From: Nostoc sp. C052
GTDB taxonomy: Bacteria; Cyanobacteriota; Cyanobacteriia; Cyanobacteriales; Nostocaceae
Assembly (NCBI RefSeq): GCF_013393905.1
Contig: NZ_CP040272.1
Span: 2,294,001-2,358,000, forward strand
Length of the DNA: 64,000 nt
Direction: 5' to 3'
Positions 26,467 to 35,440 of the stretch are shown here, one piece after another. Below the pieces are notes generated by a model. The model saw nothing but the letters and a program-made list of their open reading frames with translations, did no database searches and was not told the DNA's origin. The position numbers and the translations under genes are program-made. Each line of letters starts with the position of its first letter. Position 1 is the stretch's first letter.

Positions 26467-27021
26467 ATGGCAAGTCCCGCAATTATTGTTATTCAAAAGC
26501 GCCAACCGCAACTTGAGAAAGCCAAACTTGTAGCTTATAACGGTGAAGCACCAGATATTGAATTAATGTTTAATCCTACAGATATTAGTTTCGCTCGAAC
26601 TGTGAAGTGGGAAAGTAAACAAGGTAATAGAGGAACTACTTTACTTCCAAAAGTAAACTTTTCTGGGGTTGAACCTTATAAGTTTACACTGAAACAATTA
26701 TTATATGATACTTATGAAACGAAAGAGTCGGTGATGAAAAAGTATATTGATAATATTAAAAAAGGTGTGGAAACTATCAATAGAGCAACTGATAAGCGCC
26801 CGCCTGTTTATATATTTACATGGGGAAATGAGTATTTTTATTGTGTAATTACGAGTTTAACTTACTCTTTAAATATGTTTCTGAGTGATGGTACGCCAGT
26901 TAGAGCGCTGGTAGATATAGCCTTGCAAGAAGTAGATAAAAATAACCTTCCTGGAGGACGCGAATCTGATTCTAAAGGTCCAAGTCGCCAGCCAAATCCC
27001 AAACTGGGAAAAACTAATTAA
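26467..27021 (+). CDS. eCIS tube/hub adaptor (Afp7-like)
   Basis: The protein of about 184 residues begins MASPAIIVIQKRQPQLEKAK and fits the CIS tube-adaptor family that joins tube to spike hub. Typical stretches are ELMFNPTDISFARTVKW and PPVYIFTWGNEYFYCVI. A LysM tail, often present in Afp7 homologues, is not obvious here; the C-terminus is a short Gly/Ser/Pro-rich tail. The frame is open from 26422, but the ATG at 26467 has TTGGAGAA upstream and avoids overlap with the previous gene. Confidence 0.82.
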   Translation: MASPAIIVIQKRQPQLEKAKLVAYNGEAPDIELMFNPTDISFARTVKWESKQGNRGTTLLPKVNFSGVEPYKFTLKQLLYDTYETKESVMKKYIDNIKKGVETINRATDKRPPVYIFTWGNEYFYCVITSLTYSLNMFLSDGTPVRALVDIALQEVDKNNLPGGRESDSKGPSRQPNPKLGKTN

Positions 27022-27065
27022 AATTTAGGATTGTTGGAACATTTGAATTTTATATATTGCTACTT

Positions 27066-28796
27066 ATGCCTAAAAAAAGTCTTTATTTAAGCGAGCCTAA
27101 AATTCAGATAGACGGAAAACCCGCTTCGCCTGAATTAATGAAGGATTTGTTGCAAATAACAATCGAAGAAAGCCTTCATTTACCAGCAATGTTTACGTTA
27201 GTAATACATAATAGCTATATTCCTACATCTGACCGACCAGAAAATAAGGCTTGGCGACATGAGCCATTGTTTAAAATTGGCAAGAAAGTAAAATTGGGTT
27301 TTACTTCGAGTACTACTCTAGATAATAATTTTCAAGATGAAGTAGAAAAAATCCTAATTGAAGGCGAAATTACTGCAATGGAAGTTCACTTCAATGAAAA
27401 ATCTGAAGCTGATATCATTGTTCGTGGTTATGATATTTCTCATCGTCTTCACAGAGGTCGTTATAATCGTTCTTTTTTGAATGAAACTGATAGTGATATA
27501 GTCAAAAAAATAGTTCAAGAAGTAGGTATAAGACCTGGTAATATCGATTCAACAGGCGAAGTTAATAAGTACGTTTTCCAAGAAAACCAAACTAATATGG
27601 AGTTTCTGCGAGAAAGGGCAGCCCGTAACGGGTTTGAACTATTTATTACAGAAGATAAGCTCAATTTTTGTAAACCAAAAGTTCAGGAATCTCTAGCATT
27701 AGAATGGCTAGATGATATTAGTAAATTTAGTACCCGCGTCACCAGTGCTGAACAGGTGAGTTCTGTAGAAGTACGTGCCTGGGACTATACTAAGAAAAAA
27801 TTGATTAGCCAAATAGCTAATAAAGAAAAGCAAGTAACTGAGACAGGCAATCAGCTAGGAAGTAGTACCAGTAGTGCATTTTCTAATCTTAAGTCTCCCA
27901 AAATGATTGTTGTAGATAAGCCTGTTGCCAGTCAAAATCAAGCAAAAGCTATGGCTCAGGCTTTGTGTGATGAATTGGGAGGAGAATTTGTTTATGCAGA
28001 TGCGAAAGCAGCAGGAAATCCTGAGATTCGTCCTGGACGAGTTGTTAAGCTTAAGGGTATGGGCGATCGCTATAGTGGTAAGTATTATGTTACAGAAACT
28101 CGCCATTTCTATAGTCAGCGGGTTTATGAAACTGATTTTAGCGTGCGGGGGCTACGTTCTGGTAACTTATTCACAACTCTATCTCCACAAAAACGTCTAC
28201 AGCCATCTGAGACTCTATTAGTAGGAATTGTGACTGATAACAAAGACCCACAGTCATGGGGTAGAGTGAAGGTAATGTTTCCCACTCTCACAGAAGAACA
28301 CACAAGTGACTGGGCGAGAGTTGTAGCTTTGGGAGCAGGCCCAAATCGAGGTTTCGACTGCTTACCAGAGGTAGGCGATGAAGTTTTGGTAGGTTTTGAA
28401 CATGGCGATATCCACCGTCCCTACGTCATTGGCGGAGTATGGAACGGTCAGGATGCACCACCGGAAAAGGTGGATGACTCGGTTACAAGTGGTGTGAGAT
28501 TACGCACCATTAAGACTCGTGTAGGTCATGTTCTACAGTTTGTTGAAGAAGACAAAGGAAGTAGTAAAAAAGGTATTCGTGTAGAAACCACAGGTGGTCA
28601 CAAAATATATCTCAATGATAGCGATCGCTGTATAGAGATTGAAACCACTGGTGGTCATAAAATTAAAATGGACGACATGGCTAAATCTGTTTCAGTGAAA
28701 TCAACAGGTAATATGTCATTAGATGCTGCCGGCAATATAGACATTTCAGCCAATGGCACGATTACAGTCAAAGGTGCATTGATTCGACTTAATTAA
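27066..28796 (+). CDS. VgrG-like spike/hub protein (Afp8-like)
   Basis: The protein of about 576 residues combines a gp27-like hub (residues 1-350; GYDISHRLHRGRYNRSFLNE, NTMEFLRERAARNGFELF-like) with a gp5-like OB-fold (LLVGIVTDNKDPQSWGRVKV, EVGDEVLVGFEHGDIHRPYV) and a C-terminal beta-helix stalk. It forms the central trimeric spike complex in the baseplate. An upstream TTG at 27057 is in frame; ATG 27066 is preferred. The PAAR gene that should cap the spike follows after 112 bp. Confidence 0.93.
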   Translation: MPKKSLYLSEPKIQIDGKPASPELMKDLLQITIEESLHLPAMFTLVIHNSYIPTSDRPENKAWRHEPLFKIGKKVKLGFTSSTTLDNNFQDEVEKILIEGEITAMEVHFNEKSEADIIVRGYDISHRLHRGRYNRSFLNETDSDIVKKIVQEVGIRPGNIDSTGEVNKYVFQENQTNMEFLRERAARNGFELFITEDKLNFCKPKVQESLALEWLDDISKFSTRVTSAEQVSSVEVRAWDYTKKKLISQIANKEKQVTETGNQLGSSTSSAFSNLKSPKMIVVDKPVASQNQAKAMAQALCDELGGEFVYADAKAAGNPEIRPGRVVKLKGMGDRYSGKYYVTETRHFYSQRVYETDFSVRGLRSGNLFTTLSPQKRLQPSETLLVGIVTDNKDPQSWGRVKVMFPTLTEEHTSDWARVVALGAGPNRGFDCLPEVGDEVLVGFEHGDIHRPYVIGGVWNGQDAPPEKVDDSVTSGVRLRTIKTRVGHVLQFVEEDKGSSKKGIRVETTGGHKIYLNDSDRCIEIETTGGHKIKMDDMAKSVSVKSTGNMSLDAAGNIDISANGTITVKGALIRLN

Positions 28797-28908
28797 TTTT
28801 CAGGAGGCAGGAGAATGCTTGTTTGCCCTTGGGAGAAGACTCGGTGGTACTAACGTAATTTGTAATTTTCGGTGAAATAGTTAATGAAAAACACTATAGG
28901 AGGTTGTG

Positions 28909-29406
28909 ATGGGTAAACCAGCAGCAAGAATTACCGACAATGTAGCGCACCCTTTACCCCCAGTGTTGACAGGAGGGCCGGGTAGTCCCAATGTGTTGAT
29001 TGGGTCTTTACCTGCGTGGCGGGGTGTGCTTGCAGCAGCAGTACCAGCTTTGCAATCCGCCAAAACCGCTTCTGATGCAGCTATTCAAGTGGCTGAGGCT
29101 GCTACTTTAGCGGCGGCTGGTACACCAGGGGCACCTGCTGCCTTAGCTGCCGAACAAACTACAAAGGCAACATCTGCTGCTACTATGGGTAGTGCGATCG
29201 CTGCTGCTGCCGCTGGTGCTGATATTCATAATTGCGCCACACCTTTACCCATACCTCCCCACGGCCCTGGGGTTGTAATTGACGGTAGTCAGACTGTGCT
29301 GATTAATAATCTACCTGCCTCTCGGATGGGCGACACCGTTTTAGAAGCATTGGGGCCACCGAATAAAATTGTCAAAGGTGATTTTACTGTTTTGATTGGT
29401 GGCTGA
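28909..29406 (+). CDS. PAAR-repeat spike tip protein
   Basis: The 165-residue protein has two PAAR-type halves (GKPAARITDNVAHP and the HNCATPLPIPPHGPGVV region with NLPASRMGD) separated by an Ala-rich helical insertion of about 70 residues. PAAR proteins sharpen and cap the VgrG spike and bind metal through His/Cys; candidates here are His15, His111 and Cys113. A strong GGAGG site precedes GTG 28906 and ATG 28909. The Ala-rich insertion is longer than in minimal PAAR proteins. Confidence 0.88.
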   Translation: MGKPAARITDNVAHPLPPVLTGGPGSPNVLIGSLPAWRGVLAAAVPALQSAKTASDAAIQVAEAATLAAAGTPGAPAALAAEQTTKATSAATMGSAIAAAAAGADIHNCATPLPIPPHGPGVVIDGSQTVLINNLPASRMGDTVLEALGPPNKIVKGDFTVLIGG

Positions 29407-29432
29407 TTGGAGGGGCAGGGGGCAGGGGCAGG

Positions 29433-29545
29433 GCAATACTTTTCGGATAAACCCAACAATCTCTCTTTATGATCTGGGGAAAGGTTAAAGGGGAAGGGGT
29501 AAAGGGTTTGAATTTACCTTTCCCCCAAAACCCGAAAAGTATTGC
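29433..29545. repeat. MITE-like element with 14-bp terminal inverted repeats
   Basis: GCAATACTTTTCGG at 29433 and its exact complement at 29532-29545 enclose purine-rich and pyrimidine-rich arms (AAAGGGGAAGGGG, CTTTCCCCC). A related element lies at 55081-55206. It sits between the PAAR and gp25 genes inside the eCIS block. Confidence 0.7.
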
Positions 29546-29639
29546 TCTGCCCCCCGCCTCTTCATCCTCGACCTTTGGCGAATAGGCTTAAACCCTTTGT
29601 GCCGATATCTTTGAAGATATCCATGTAACAGCTGTCTAA

Positions 29640-30062
29640 GTGCCAGATATGGTTTATGGTCGCGATCGAGCCTATTTGGGAACAGGTTGGGCTTATCCAC
29701 TGCATTTAAATGTGCAAGGTGGGATACAACTTAGCCGTGAAGATCAAAAAGTTAAAGAATCTATTTGGATTATCCTCCGCACGGGAGTAGGTGAACGGGT
29801 TTATCGACCTACCTTTGGTTCGCGCTTGTCGGAACTGGCGTTTGCACCTTTGAATAGCGATACCCTACTGCGAATCCGTCTTTATGTTTTGGAAGCTTTA
29901 GAAGTTTGGGAACCACGCATTACTATCGATGAAGTTGTCACCGATCCTGACCCTATGCGTGGCAGAGTGGACATTATCATCAATTATCGACTTAAAGACA
30001 GTCCCGATATTTATAGTTTTGTTTATCCTTATTATTTGGTTTCAGCTGGGGAGGAATCGTGA
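29640..30062 (+). CDS. gp25-like baseplate wedge protein (Afp9-like)
   Basis: The protein of about 140 residues belongs to the gpW/gp25 family (LTPFGSRL-type stretch RPTFGSRLSELAFAPL, then ITIDEVVTDPDPMRGRVDI). It anchors the sheath to the baseplate in contractile systems. Starts at GTG 29640 and ATG 29649 are both possible; I list the longer one. It follows PAAR after 233 bp containing a MITE-like element, so it may be transcribed less tightly with the upstream genes. Confidence 0.9.
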   Translation: MPDMVYGRDRAYLGTGWAYPLHLNVQGGIQLSREDQKVKESIWIILRTGVGERVYRPTFGSRLSELAFAPLNSDTLLRIRLYVLEALEVWEPRITIDEVVTDPDPMRGRVDIIINYRLKDSPDIYSFVYPYYLVSAGEES

Positions 30063-30155
30063 TACGAATTAAAAATTGAAAATTAAAAATCAAGAAAGCT
30101 AAATTTTATCTGGGTTTATAGGCTTGTATCTGTCACATTCTTTTTTTAAATTGGT

Positions 30156-32351
30156 ATGAACTTTGACTTTTTACCGAAATTACCTTCTTCCAATTTAGAC
30201 GATCGCGCCTTCGATGATTTGGTGGAAGAATGTATTATGCGTATTCCTCGCTACTGTCCAGAATGGACAGACCACAATCTCAGCGACCCAGGAATTACGC
30301 TAATTGAGTTATTTGCTTGGTTAACTGACCAAATGTTGCTCAGATTTAACCAAGTACCCCGAAAAAATTATGTCGCGTTCCTAGAATTACTGGGTATTCG
30401 TCTCCAGCCTCCCGCCCCAGCCCGCACAGAATTAACTTTTTATTTAAGCGCTGCACTACCTGAAGCCTACACGATTCCCGCCGGATTGGAAGCCTCAACT
30501 ATCCGTACTGAAACCACAGAAGCGATTACCTTTAGTACAGATGCTCCTCTAATTATCGGTAAACCCCGCATTCAACATTTCTTAACTGCCCAAACTACCG
30601 AAGATATTCCCCAATCTCTGCGCGAAAGAGTGACAACTTCCTGGACTCGTCAATCTAACGGTTACTGGACAGGTAATGAACAACCGATTTTTGAAGAGGA
30701 ACCCCAACCTGGTAACTGCTTTTATTTAGCAATTAATTCTGACGATCCTTTAGATGCTAATGTTTTAGAAATTATTTTCCAAGGAGCTGCGGCTACCCCG
30801 GCTGGGATTAACCCCAATCAACCACCCCGCAAGTGGGAAGCCTGGGATGGGGAAAATTGGCAACCCGTTTTATTGCAAGAGTCAGATGATAAAACTCGCG
30901 GTTTCAGTTTTTACGAAATCGCTCAACAGGGTGGAAACCCGTCTCAAGGTGCAGAGGTACGTTTGCATCTACCGCAGATTTGGCCTGTGGCTAATTTTAC
31001 CTCATACCGGGGTCGCTGGTTGCGCTGTAGCTTTGTTTCCACAGAAGCAAACGAAACTGGTTACAATCGTCCGCCAAGGATTATTGGTTTAGCAGTGCGG
31101 TCAATTGGCGGTACTGTTAGGGCTAGCCACAGTACGCTGATTCAAGATGAGCGATTGGGAATTAGTGATGGTACACCTGGTCAGAGTTTCCAATTACAAA
31201 CAGCACCAATTTTAGAACGTCGAGATAATGAGTATATTTTAGTTACTCCCGCTGGTGGTTTGCCTCAAAAGTGGACTGAGGTGAGGGATTTTGCTGATTC
31301 TGGGCCGTATAACTTCCATTACACCATCGATTCCATCACTGGTACAATCCAATTCGGGCCGCTGATTCGAGAACCCAGCCAACTTAAGCAACAAACACAG
31401 GTACGGGGGAGAATTCAGCAACCATCACTAGATGACACATCTGTACAAGTTCTCGAAAATAACCAGTCTGAACATCAGTATGGGGCGATTCCTCCCCGTG
31501 GCTCAGAGATTAGGATGGTTACTTATCGTACAGGCGGCGGTAGAGAAGGCAATGTGCAAACTGGCGCAATTCAGTTTTTGAAGTCTGCGTATCCATATAT
31601 TGCTAGTGTGGTCAATCGTGTACCTGCAATCAATGGAGCAGATGCCGAATCGCTGGAACAGGCTGTGATGAAGGCTCCCCGCATCCTCCGCACACGCGAT
31701 CGCGCCGTCACTGCTGAAGATTTTGAAGTTTTAACCCAACAGGCGGGTGCTGGTGCGATCGCTCGCGTCCGGTGTTTGCCAGCAAATTCTCGGAGACAAG
31801 CAGGTATAGTTAGTTTACTGGTAGTTCCATTCGCAAACACAGATGCGATCGCTCAAGGCAATGGCATGACACCAGAAGAGTTTGCTCTTAGTAATGCCCT
31901 GCAAGAGCAAATTTTGAGTTACTTAGATGAAAGACGCTTATTAGGGGTACAAATAGAATTACAAGAGCCGAATTACGTAGGTGTTTCGGTACAGACAGAA
32001 GTTGCTTTAGAGCCAGCATACAACAACACCTTTGCCAGCGAAGAAATTCGCCGGAATTTAAGGCGATCGCTATATAAATATCTAAATCCCTTAACTGGAG
32101 GAATCGACGGCAAAGGTTGGCCCTTTGGGCGACCAGTTTATACATCAGATATTGTCGCATTACTGCAACAAACCCCAGGCGTGCGTCATTTAGGCCCCGT
32201 CCTGCTGTTTCCCATCCGCAAGCAAGGAGAAGTTTGGCGACGACAACCATCCCCAGAACAATTGATCGATCCAGGATCGGAAGGTTTGATATGTTCTTGG
32301 GCTGATACAAATCTGCGTTCCAATCACGACATCCAAATCATTAATCGCTGA
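30156..32351 (+). CDS. Baseplate J-like protein (Afp11-like)
   Basis: The 731-residue protein starts MNFDFLPKLPSSNLDDRAFDDLVEE... with WTDHNLSDPGITLIELFAWL, the typical opening of putative eCIS baseplate J/gp47 proteins. The C-terminal half carries MKAPRILRTRDRAVTAEDFE, another conserved stretch. It forms the baseplate wedge together with the gpI-like product of the next gene. The ATG at 30156 lies 93 bp after the gp25 gene. Confidence 0.92.
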   Translation: MNFDFLPKLPSSNLDDRAFDDLVEECIMRIPRYCPEWTDHNLSDPGITLIELFAWLTDQMLLRFNQVPRKNYVAFLELLGIRLQPPAPARTELTFYLSAALPEAYTIPAGLEASTIRTETTEAITFSTDAPLIIGKPRIQHFLTAQTTEDIPQSLRERVTTSWTRQSNGYWTGNEQPIFEEEPQPGNCFYLAINSDDPLDANVLEIIFQGAAATPAGINPNQPPRKWEAWDGENWQPVLLQESDDKTRGFSFYEIAQQGGNPSQGAEVRLHLPQIWPVANFTSYRGRWLRCSFVSTEANETGYNRPPRIIGLAVRSIGGTVRASHSTLIQDERLGISDGTPGQSFQLQTAPILERRDNEYILVTPAGGLPQKWTEVRDFADSGPYNFHYTIDSITGTIQFGPLIREPSQLKQQTQVRGRIQQPSLDDTSVQVLENNQSEHQYGAIPPRGSEIRMVTYRTGGGREGNVQTGAIQFLKSAYPYIASVVNRVPAINGADAESLEQAVMKAPRILRTRDRAVTAEDFEVLTQQAGAGAIARVRCLPANSRRQAGIVSLLVVPFANTDAIAQGNGMTPEEFALSNALQEQILSYLDERRLLGVQIELQEPNYVGVSVQTEVALEPAYNNTFASEEIRRNLRRSLYKYLNPLTGGIDGKGWPFGRPVYTSDIVALLQQTPGVRHLGPVLLFPIRKQGEVWRRQPSPEQLIDPGSEGLICSWADTNLRSNHDIQIINR

Positions 32352-32422
32352 TTTGTCATTTGTCATTAATTATCTATCTTCCTCTGCTCCCCTGCCTCTT
32401 CTTACCCCCAATCCCCAATCCT

Positions 32423-33454
32423 ATGGTTCAAAGTCGCTCTAGTCCAGCTGTAAGCATTCAATTAACGCCAATGCAAATTCCCGAAGCTTTACCTGTGGCA
32501 GGTTTAGCATTTGCAAACGCCGAAAACATCGATGTTGCTGGGCGTAGTTTACTCTTGCATCCTGGACATCCCAGCGAGATGATTGTCCAAGTACAAAACT
32601 TAGAACAACGTCCTTTGCGGGTAAGCTTAAGCATTGAGGGTAACTTCCCATCCCAGTGGTGTCAAATTGGCACAGAAGGCAGTGAAATACCGCCTCGTGG
32701 ACAAATGGATGCTGTTCTCTACTTCTCAATTCCCGACACATTTTTTGAAGATCAAGAAGCAATTTCACCTGGAAAAAAAGATAAACTAACGCTCAATTTT
32801 CGCAGCCTAATTACCCTACACATAGACCCAGGCACGGACAACGAACAAATAGAGAGAAGCGAGTATTTCGATTTATACATCCGCCCCTATACTGCCTACA
32901 TGGAATTCTTGCCAATTTTGTATCGAGAAGTGGACTTTATTGGTCGCTTCATGAAAATATTTGAGCAAGCTTTTCAACCAATAGTTAATAGTTACAACGT
33001 CATGTGGGCAAACCTCGATCCCTTGACAGCACCACAAGCATTACTACCCTTTATGGCTCATTGGGTTGCTTGGCAAGTAGATTCTGTTTGGGATCTCCAG
33101 CAACAGCGGCGTTTAATTCGCCGTGCCGTAGAACTTTATCGCTGGCGAGGAACTCGTAAAGGATTGCGTCTTTACTTGCATCTTTATACTGGTTTACCAC
33201 TAGACGAACATTTAACTAATGAAGCTGATAAACATATTAGTATTACCGAACCGTTTGGCCCAAGTTTTATTATCGGAGATGCACAATTAGGAAATGCAGT
33301 TTTAGCAGGTGGACAACCATATCATTTCATAGTACGTTTGCGTTCAAATATTTCTAGTGGCATCATCAACGAAGAACTTATCCAAAGAATCATAGAACAA
33401 GAAAAACCAGCTTTTTGCACTTATGAATTATCTATCGAGAATCCCACTAATTAA
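32423..33454 (+). CDS. Tail protein I-like baseplate protein (Afp12-like)
   Basis: The protein of about 343 residues has an N-terminal Ig-like or jelly-roll part, then a phage tail protein I-type domain from about residue 165 (YMEFLPILYREVDFIGRFM, WVAWQVDSVWDLQQQRRLI, YRWRGTRKGLRLYLHLYTG). It pairs with the J-like protein to form the baseplate wedge. A longer frame begins at 32360, but its extra 21 residues are hydrophobic translation of an intergenic stretch; ATG 32423 is preferred. Confidence 0.88.
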   Translation: MVQSRSSPAVSIQLTPMQIPEALPVAGLAFANAENIDVAGRSLLLHPGHPSEMIVQVQNLEQRPLRVSLSIEGNFPSQWCQIGTEGSEIPPRGQMDAVLYFSIPDTFFEDQEAISPGKKDKLTLNFRSLITLHIDPGTDNEQIERSEYFDLYIRPYTAYMEFLPILYREVDFIGRFMKIFEQAFQPIVNSYNVMWANLDPLTAPQALLPFMAHWVAWQVDSVWDLQQQRRLIRRAVELYRWRGTRKGLRLYLHLYTGLPLDEHLTNEADKHISITEPFGPSFIIGDAQLGNAVLAGGQPYHFIVRLRSNISSGIINEELIQRIIEQEKPAFCTYELSIENPTN

Positions 33455-33549
33455 ATAATTCATAATACTCGCCATTCGCGTAGCGTCTCGTAGAGAAGGC
33501 GAGAAGCAAGCTACGTAATTCGTAATTAAGTAAAATTAAACAGACTTTT

Positions 33550-33580
33550 AATCTAAAATCCAAAATCCAAAATCCAAAAT
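33550..33580. repeat. Heptameric CCAAAAT repeat (STRR type)
   Basis: Four to five tandem copies of CCAAAAT lie just before the DUF4159 gene; the same heptamer is repeated at about 53077-53105 before the second ABC exporter gene. Short tandem heptamers of this kind are a Nostoc hallmark. Confidence 0.75.
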
Positions 33581-33584
33581 TCCT

Positions 33585-34784
33585 ATGTCCCACCCTTTCC
33601 CACCACCACCAATAAAATCTTTTGAGCGCCTGCAAGCCGCAGATGGCTTACTAATTAATGCGGAACGTTGGCGCACAGCCCATGAATATCACCGGAATCG
33701 GCAAAATGCTCAATATCAAAGTCTCAATCAACCAGGAATTGTCTGCGGTTTAGGCGTGCGAGATGTAACAGCCCCAAGCCAAGTTGAAGCTAGATATCGA
33801 GATGGACGTTGGGTACAAATTCAACCTGGTATTGCAATTGATTTAGCAGGTAATCTAATTGTTGTACCGACTTCTTATGATTTTCCTATCGATCTAGAAG
33901 TAGTAAGTTCTGAACCACTCATGATCTACTTAGTAGTTAGCTATGTAGATCCTGACGAATTGCGGCGCGGACAGCAAAGAGATATTGTTCAAGAAACTTA
34001 TCGAATTGACCAAAGAAACTCTACACCAGCCAGTTCGGAAATAGAAGTATGTCGGATACTTCTGCAACCAGGACATACTGCAATTACTCAACCTGCGGAT
34101 GCTTTTTTTCCTGGATATAACAATATTGATTTGCGTTATCGCCGTCAAGCACAAATGCGTCCTCAAGCACTTGTCTGTATGGCGCAAGCGAATCATAGCG
34201 ATCCCGAATGTGCGCGTAATTTTTTCAGCCTTTCGTATTTGTTACAAGCAGTAGAACCCTTGTATCCCAGTTTGCGAGGGGCTGATGAACCCGGTCAGGT
34301 TTCTTTAGCAGAAAATATCCAAGACTATGACATTCTTTATCTCACAGGTGGACAAGCAATTTCTTTAAATAGTCTCGAATTTGAATCCCTCAGAAATTAC
34401 TTAAATTTAGGTGGTGTGCTTCTAGTTGATGCACCAATAAATGCTAATCCTCTAATTGAGAGTACTCAAGCTTTAGCACAACAATTAGAAAGTCCTTTAA
34501 GACCTTTAGAAGAATTACAACGGAGTCATCCTTTAAGGACAAAACCTTTCTTATTTGCTGCCTTGCCAATGGTTAATCAACAGCAGATTAAACTATTAAT
34601 CGGTGGAGGAATTATTTTAGCTATTGGAGATTTGGCAACTGCTTGGGGACTGGATAGAGATTTGAGTTTACCCAGATTGACTATTCGTACAGCTCAGGAA
34701 TTAGGGATTAATATTCTTCACTATGCTTGGAAACGGCGACAGTTAATTGGTTTGCAACAGGAAGATAATTCCGGGCAGTGGTGA
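33585..34784 (+). CDS. eCIS-linked protein with C-terminal DUF4159 domain
   Basis: The 399-residue protein has an N-terminal part of beta character (residues 1-170; SLNQPGIVCGLGVRDV, QIQPGIAIDLAGNLIVVP) that resembles proteins near eCIS baseplates. From about residue 195 it has a DUF4159-type Rossmann-like domain (YDILYLTGG, LRNYLNLGGVLLVDAP, RTAQELGINILHYAWKRRQL). No enzyme motif is clear. It closes the eCIS block 130 bp after the gpI-like gene, on the same strand. Role unknown; a baseplate accessory is plausible. Confidence 0.75.
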   Translation: MSHPFPPPPIKSFERLQAADGLLINAERWRTAHEYHRNRQNAQYQSLNQPGIVCGLGVRDVTAPSQVEARYRDGRWVQIQPGIAIDLAGNLIVVPTSYDFPIDLEVVSSEPLMIYLVVSYVDPDELRRGQQRDIVQETYRIDQRNSTPASSEIEVCRILLQPGHTAITQPADAFFPGYNNIDLRYRRQAQMRPQALVCMAQANHSDPECARNFFSLSYLLQAVEPLYPSLRGADEPGQVSLAENIQDYDILYLTGGQAISLNSLEFESLRNYLNLGGVLLVDAPINANPLIESTQALAQQLESPLRPLEELQRSHPLRTKPFLFAALPMVNQQQIKLLIGGGIILAIGDLATAWGLDRDLSLPRLTIRTAQELGINILHYAWKRRQLIGLQQEDNSGQW

Positions 34785-35380
34785 AAGAGGCAGGGAGCAG
34801 GGGGCAGGGGGCAGGGAGCAGGGGGACAGAAAAGGGATTAGTGTCAACTTAACGGGAAACGGGCGGTTAGAAACCGCGTCTATACAAACAAAACCCACCT
34901 CCGTGGGTTTCAAACTCTCAAGGGAACTCCAAGAAATAAATTATCCAAAGTTGTGGGGTGGGCATCTTGCCATTGGTGTCAACTTAACGTGAAACCGCTC
35001 GTCCGCCGGGAATTGAAATTCCTATCTCATAGCTAAAGTCATCTGAAGATGACTAAATGTCGCCAAAAATCTCCAATCTACTTCAGTAGACTTAAGCTAT
35101 TAGCCCGAAAATTTATGAAGAAGGGGAAGAGGGAAAGGGGAAGGGGGAAAGGTAAAAACCGTACTGCGTCCCGCTCCGCTAACGCCCGCAAGTGGCGCGA
35201 CCTGTTCATCCCTTTCCCCTTTAACCTTTCCCCTTTAACCTTTTATTTCCGGGCGGGCATAGCAGCCAACAGATATGCCAATTTATTGCTGAGGAAAACC
35301 CGAAACTGAAAGGCAATAAATAACTTTCGCTACTTTCACTATTTTTTCGATTGTTCTAAATAAACAGCAACCTGCATCAT
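34785..35380. repeat. Repeat-rich gene-free region after the eCIS block
   Basis: The stretch starts with a G-rich run (about 34788-34826). The 14-mer GTGTCAACTTAACG is repeated at 34841 and 34976. Between them 34921-34971 is a solo half of the palindromic element also found at 42451. From about 35118 to 35250 there are purine-rich and pyrimidine-rich arms that can pair. No convincing gene is seen. Confidence 0.65.
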
Positions 35381-35397
35381 AAAGCTGTTACATCTTT

Positions 35398-35423
35398 GTT
35401 AAGAATAGTTACAAGTTCTTAAC
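35398..35423. promoter_or_regulatory. Inverted repeat upstream of the type II NADH dehydrogenase
   Basis: GTTAAGAA and TTCTTAAC form a perfect 8-bp inverted repeat with a 10-nt spacer, ending 17 bp before the ATG at 35441. The symmetry suits a dimeric repressor site; a 5' UTR hairpin is the alternative. No regulator is identified. Confidence 0.45.
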
Positions 35424-35440
35424 ACAAGGAAATATTTATT

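Noticed and set aside
34747..35309. Two open frames after the eCIS block
   Set aside because: They translate G-rich runs and palindromic repeats, with no protein-like pattern.
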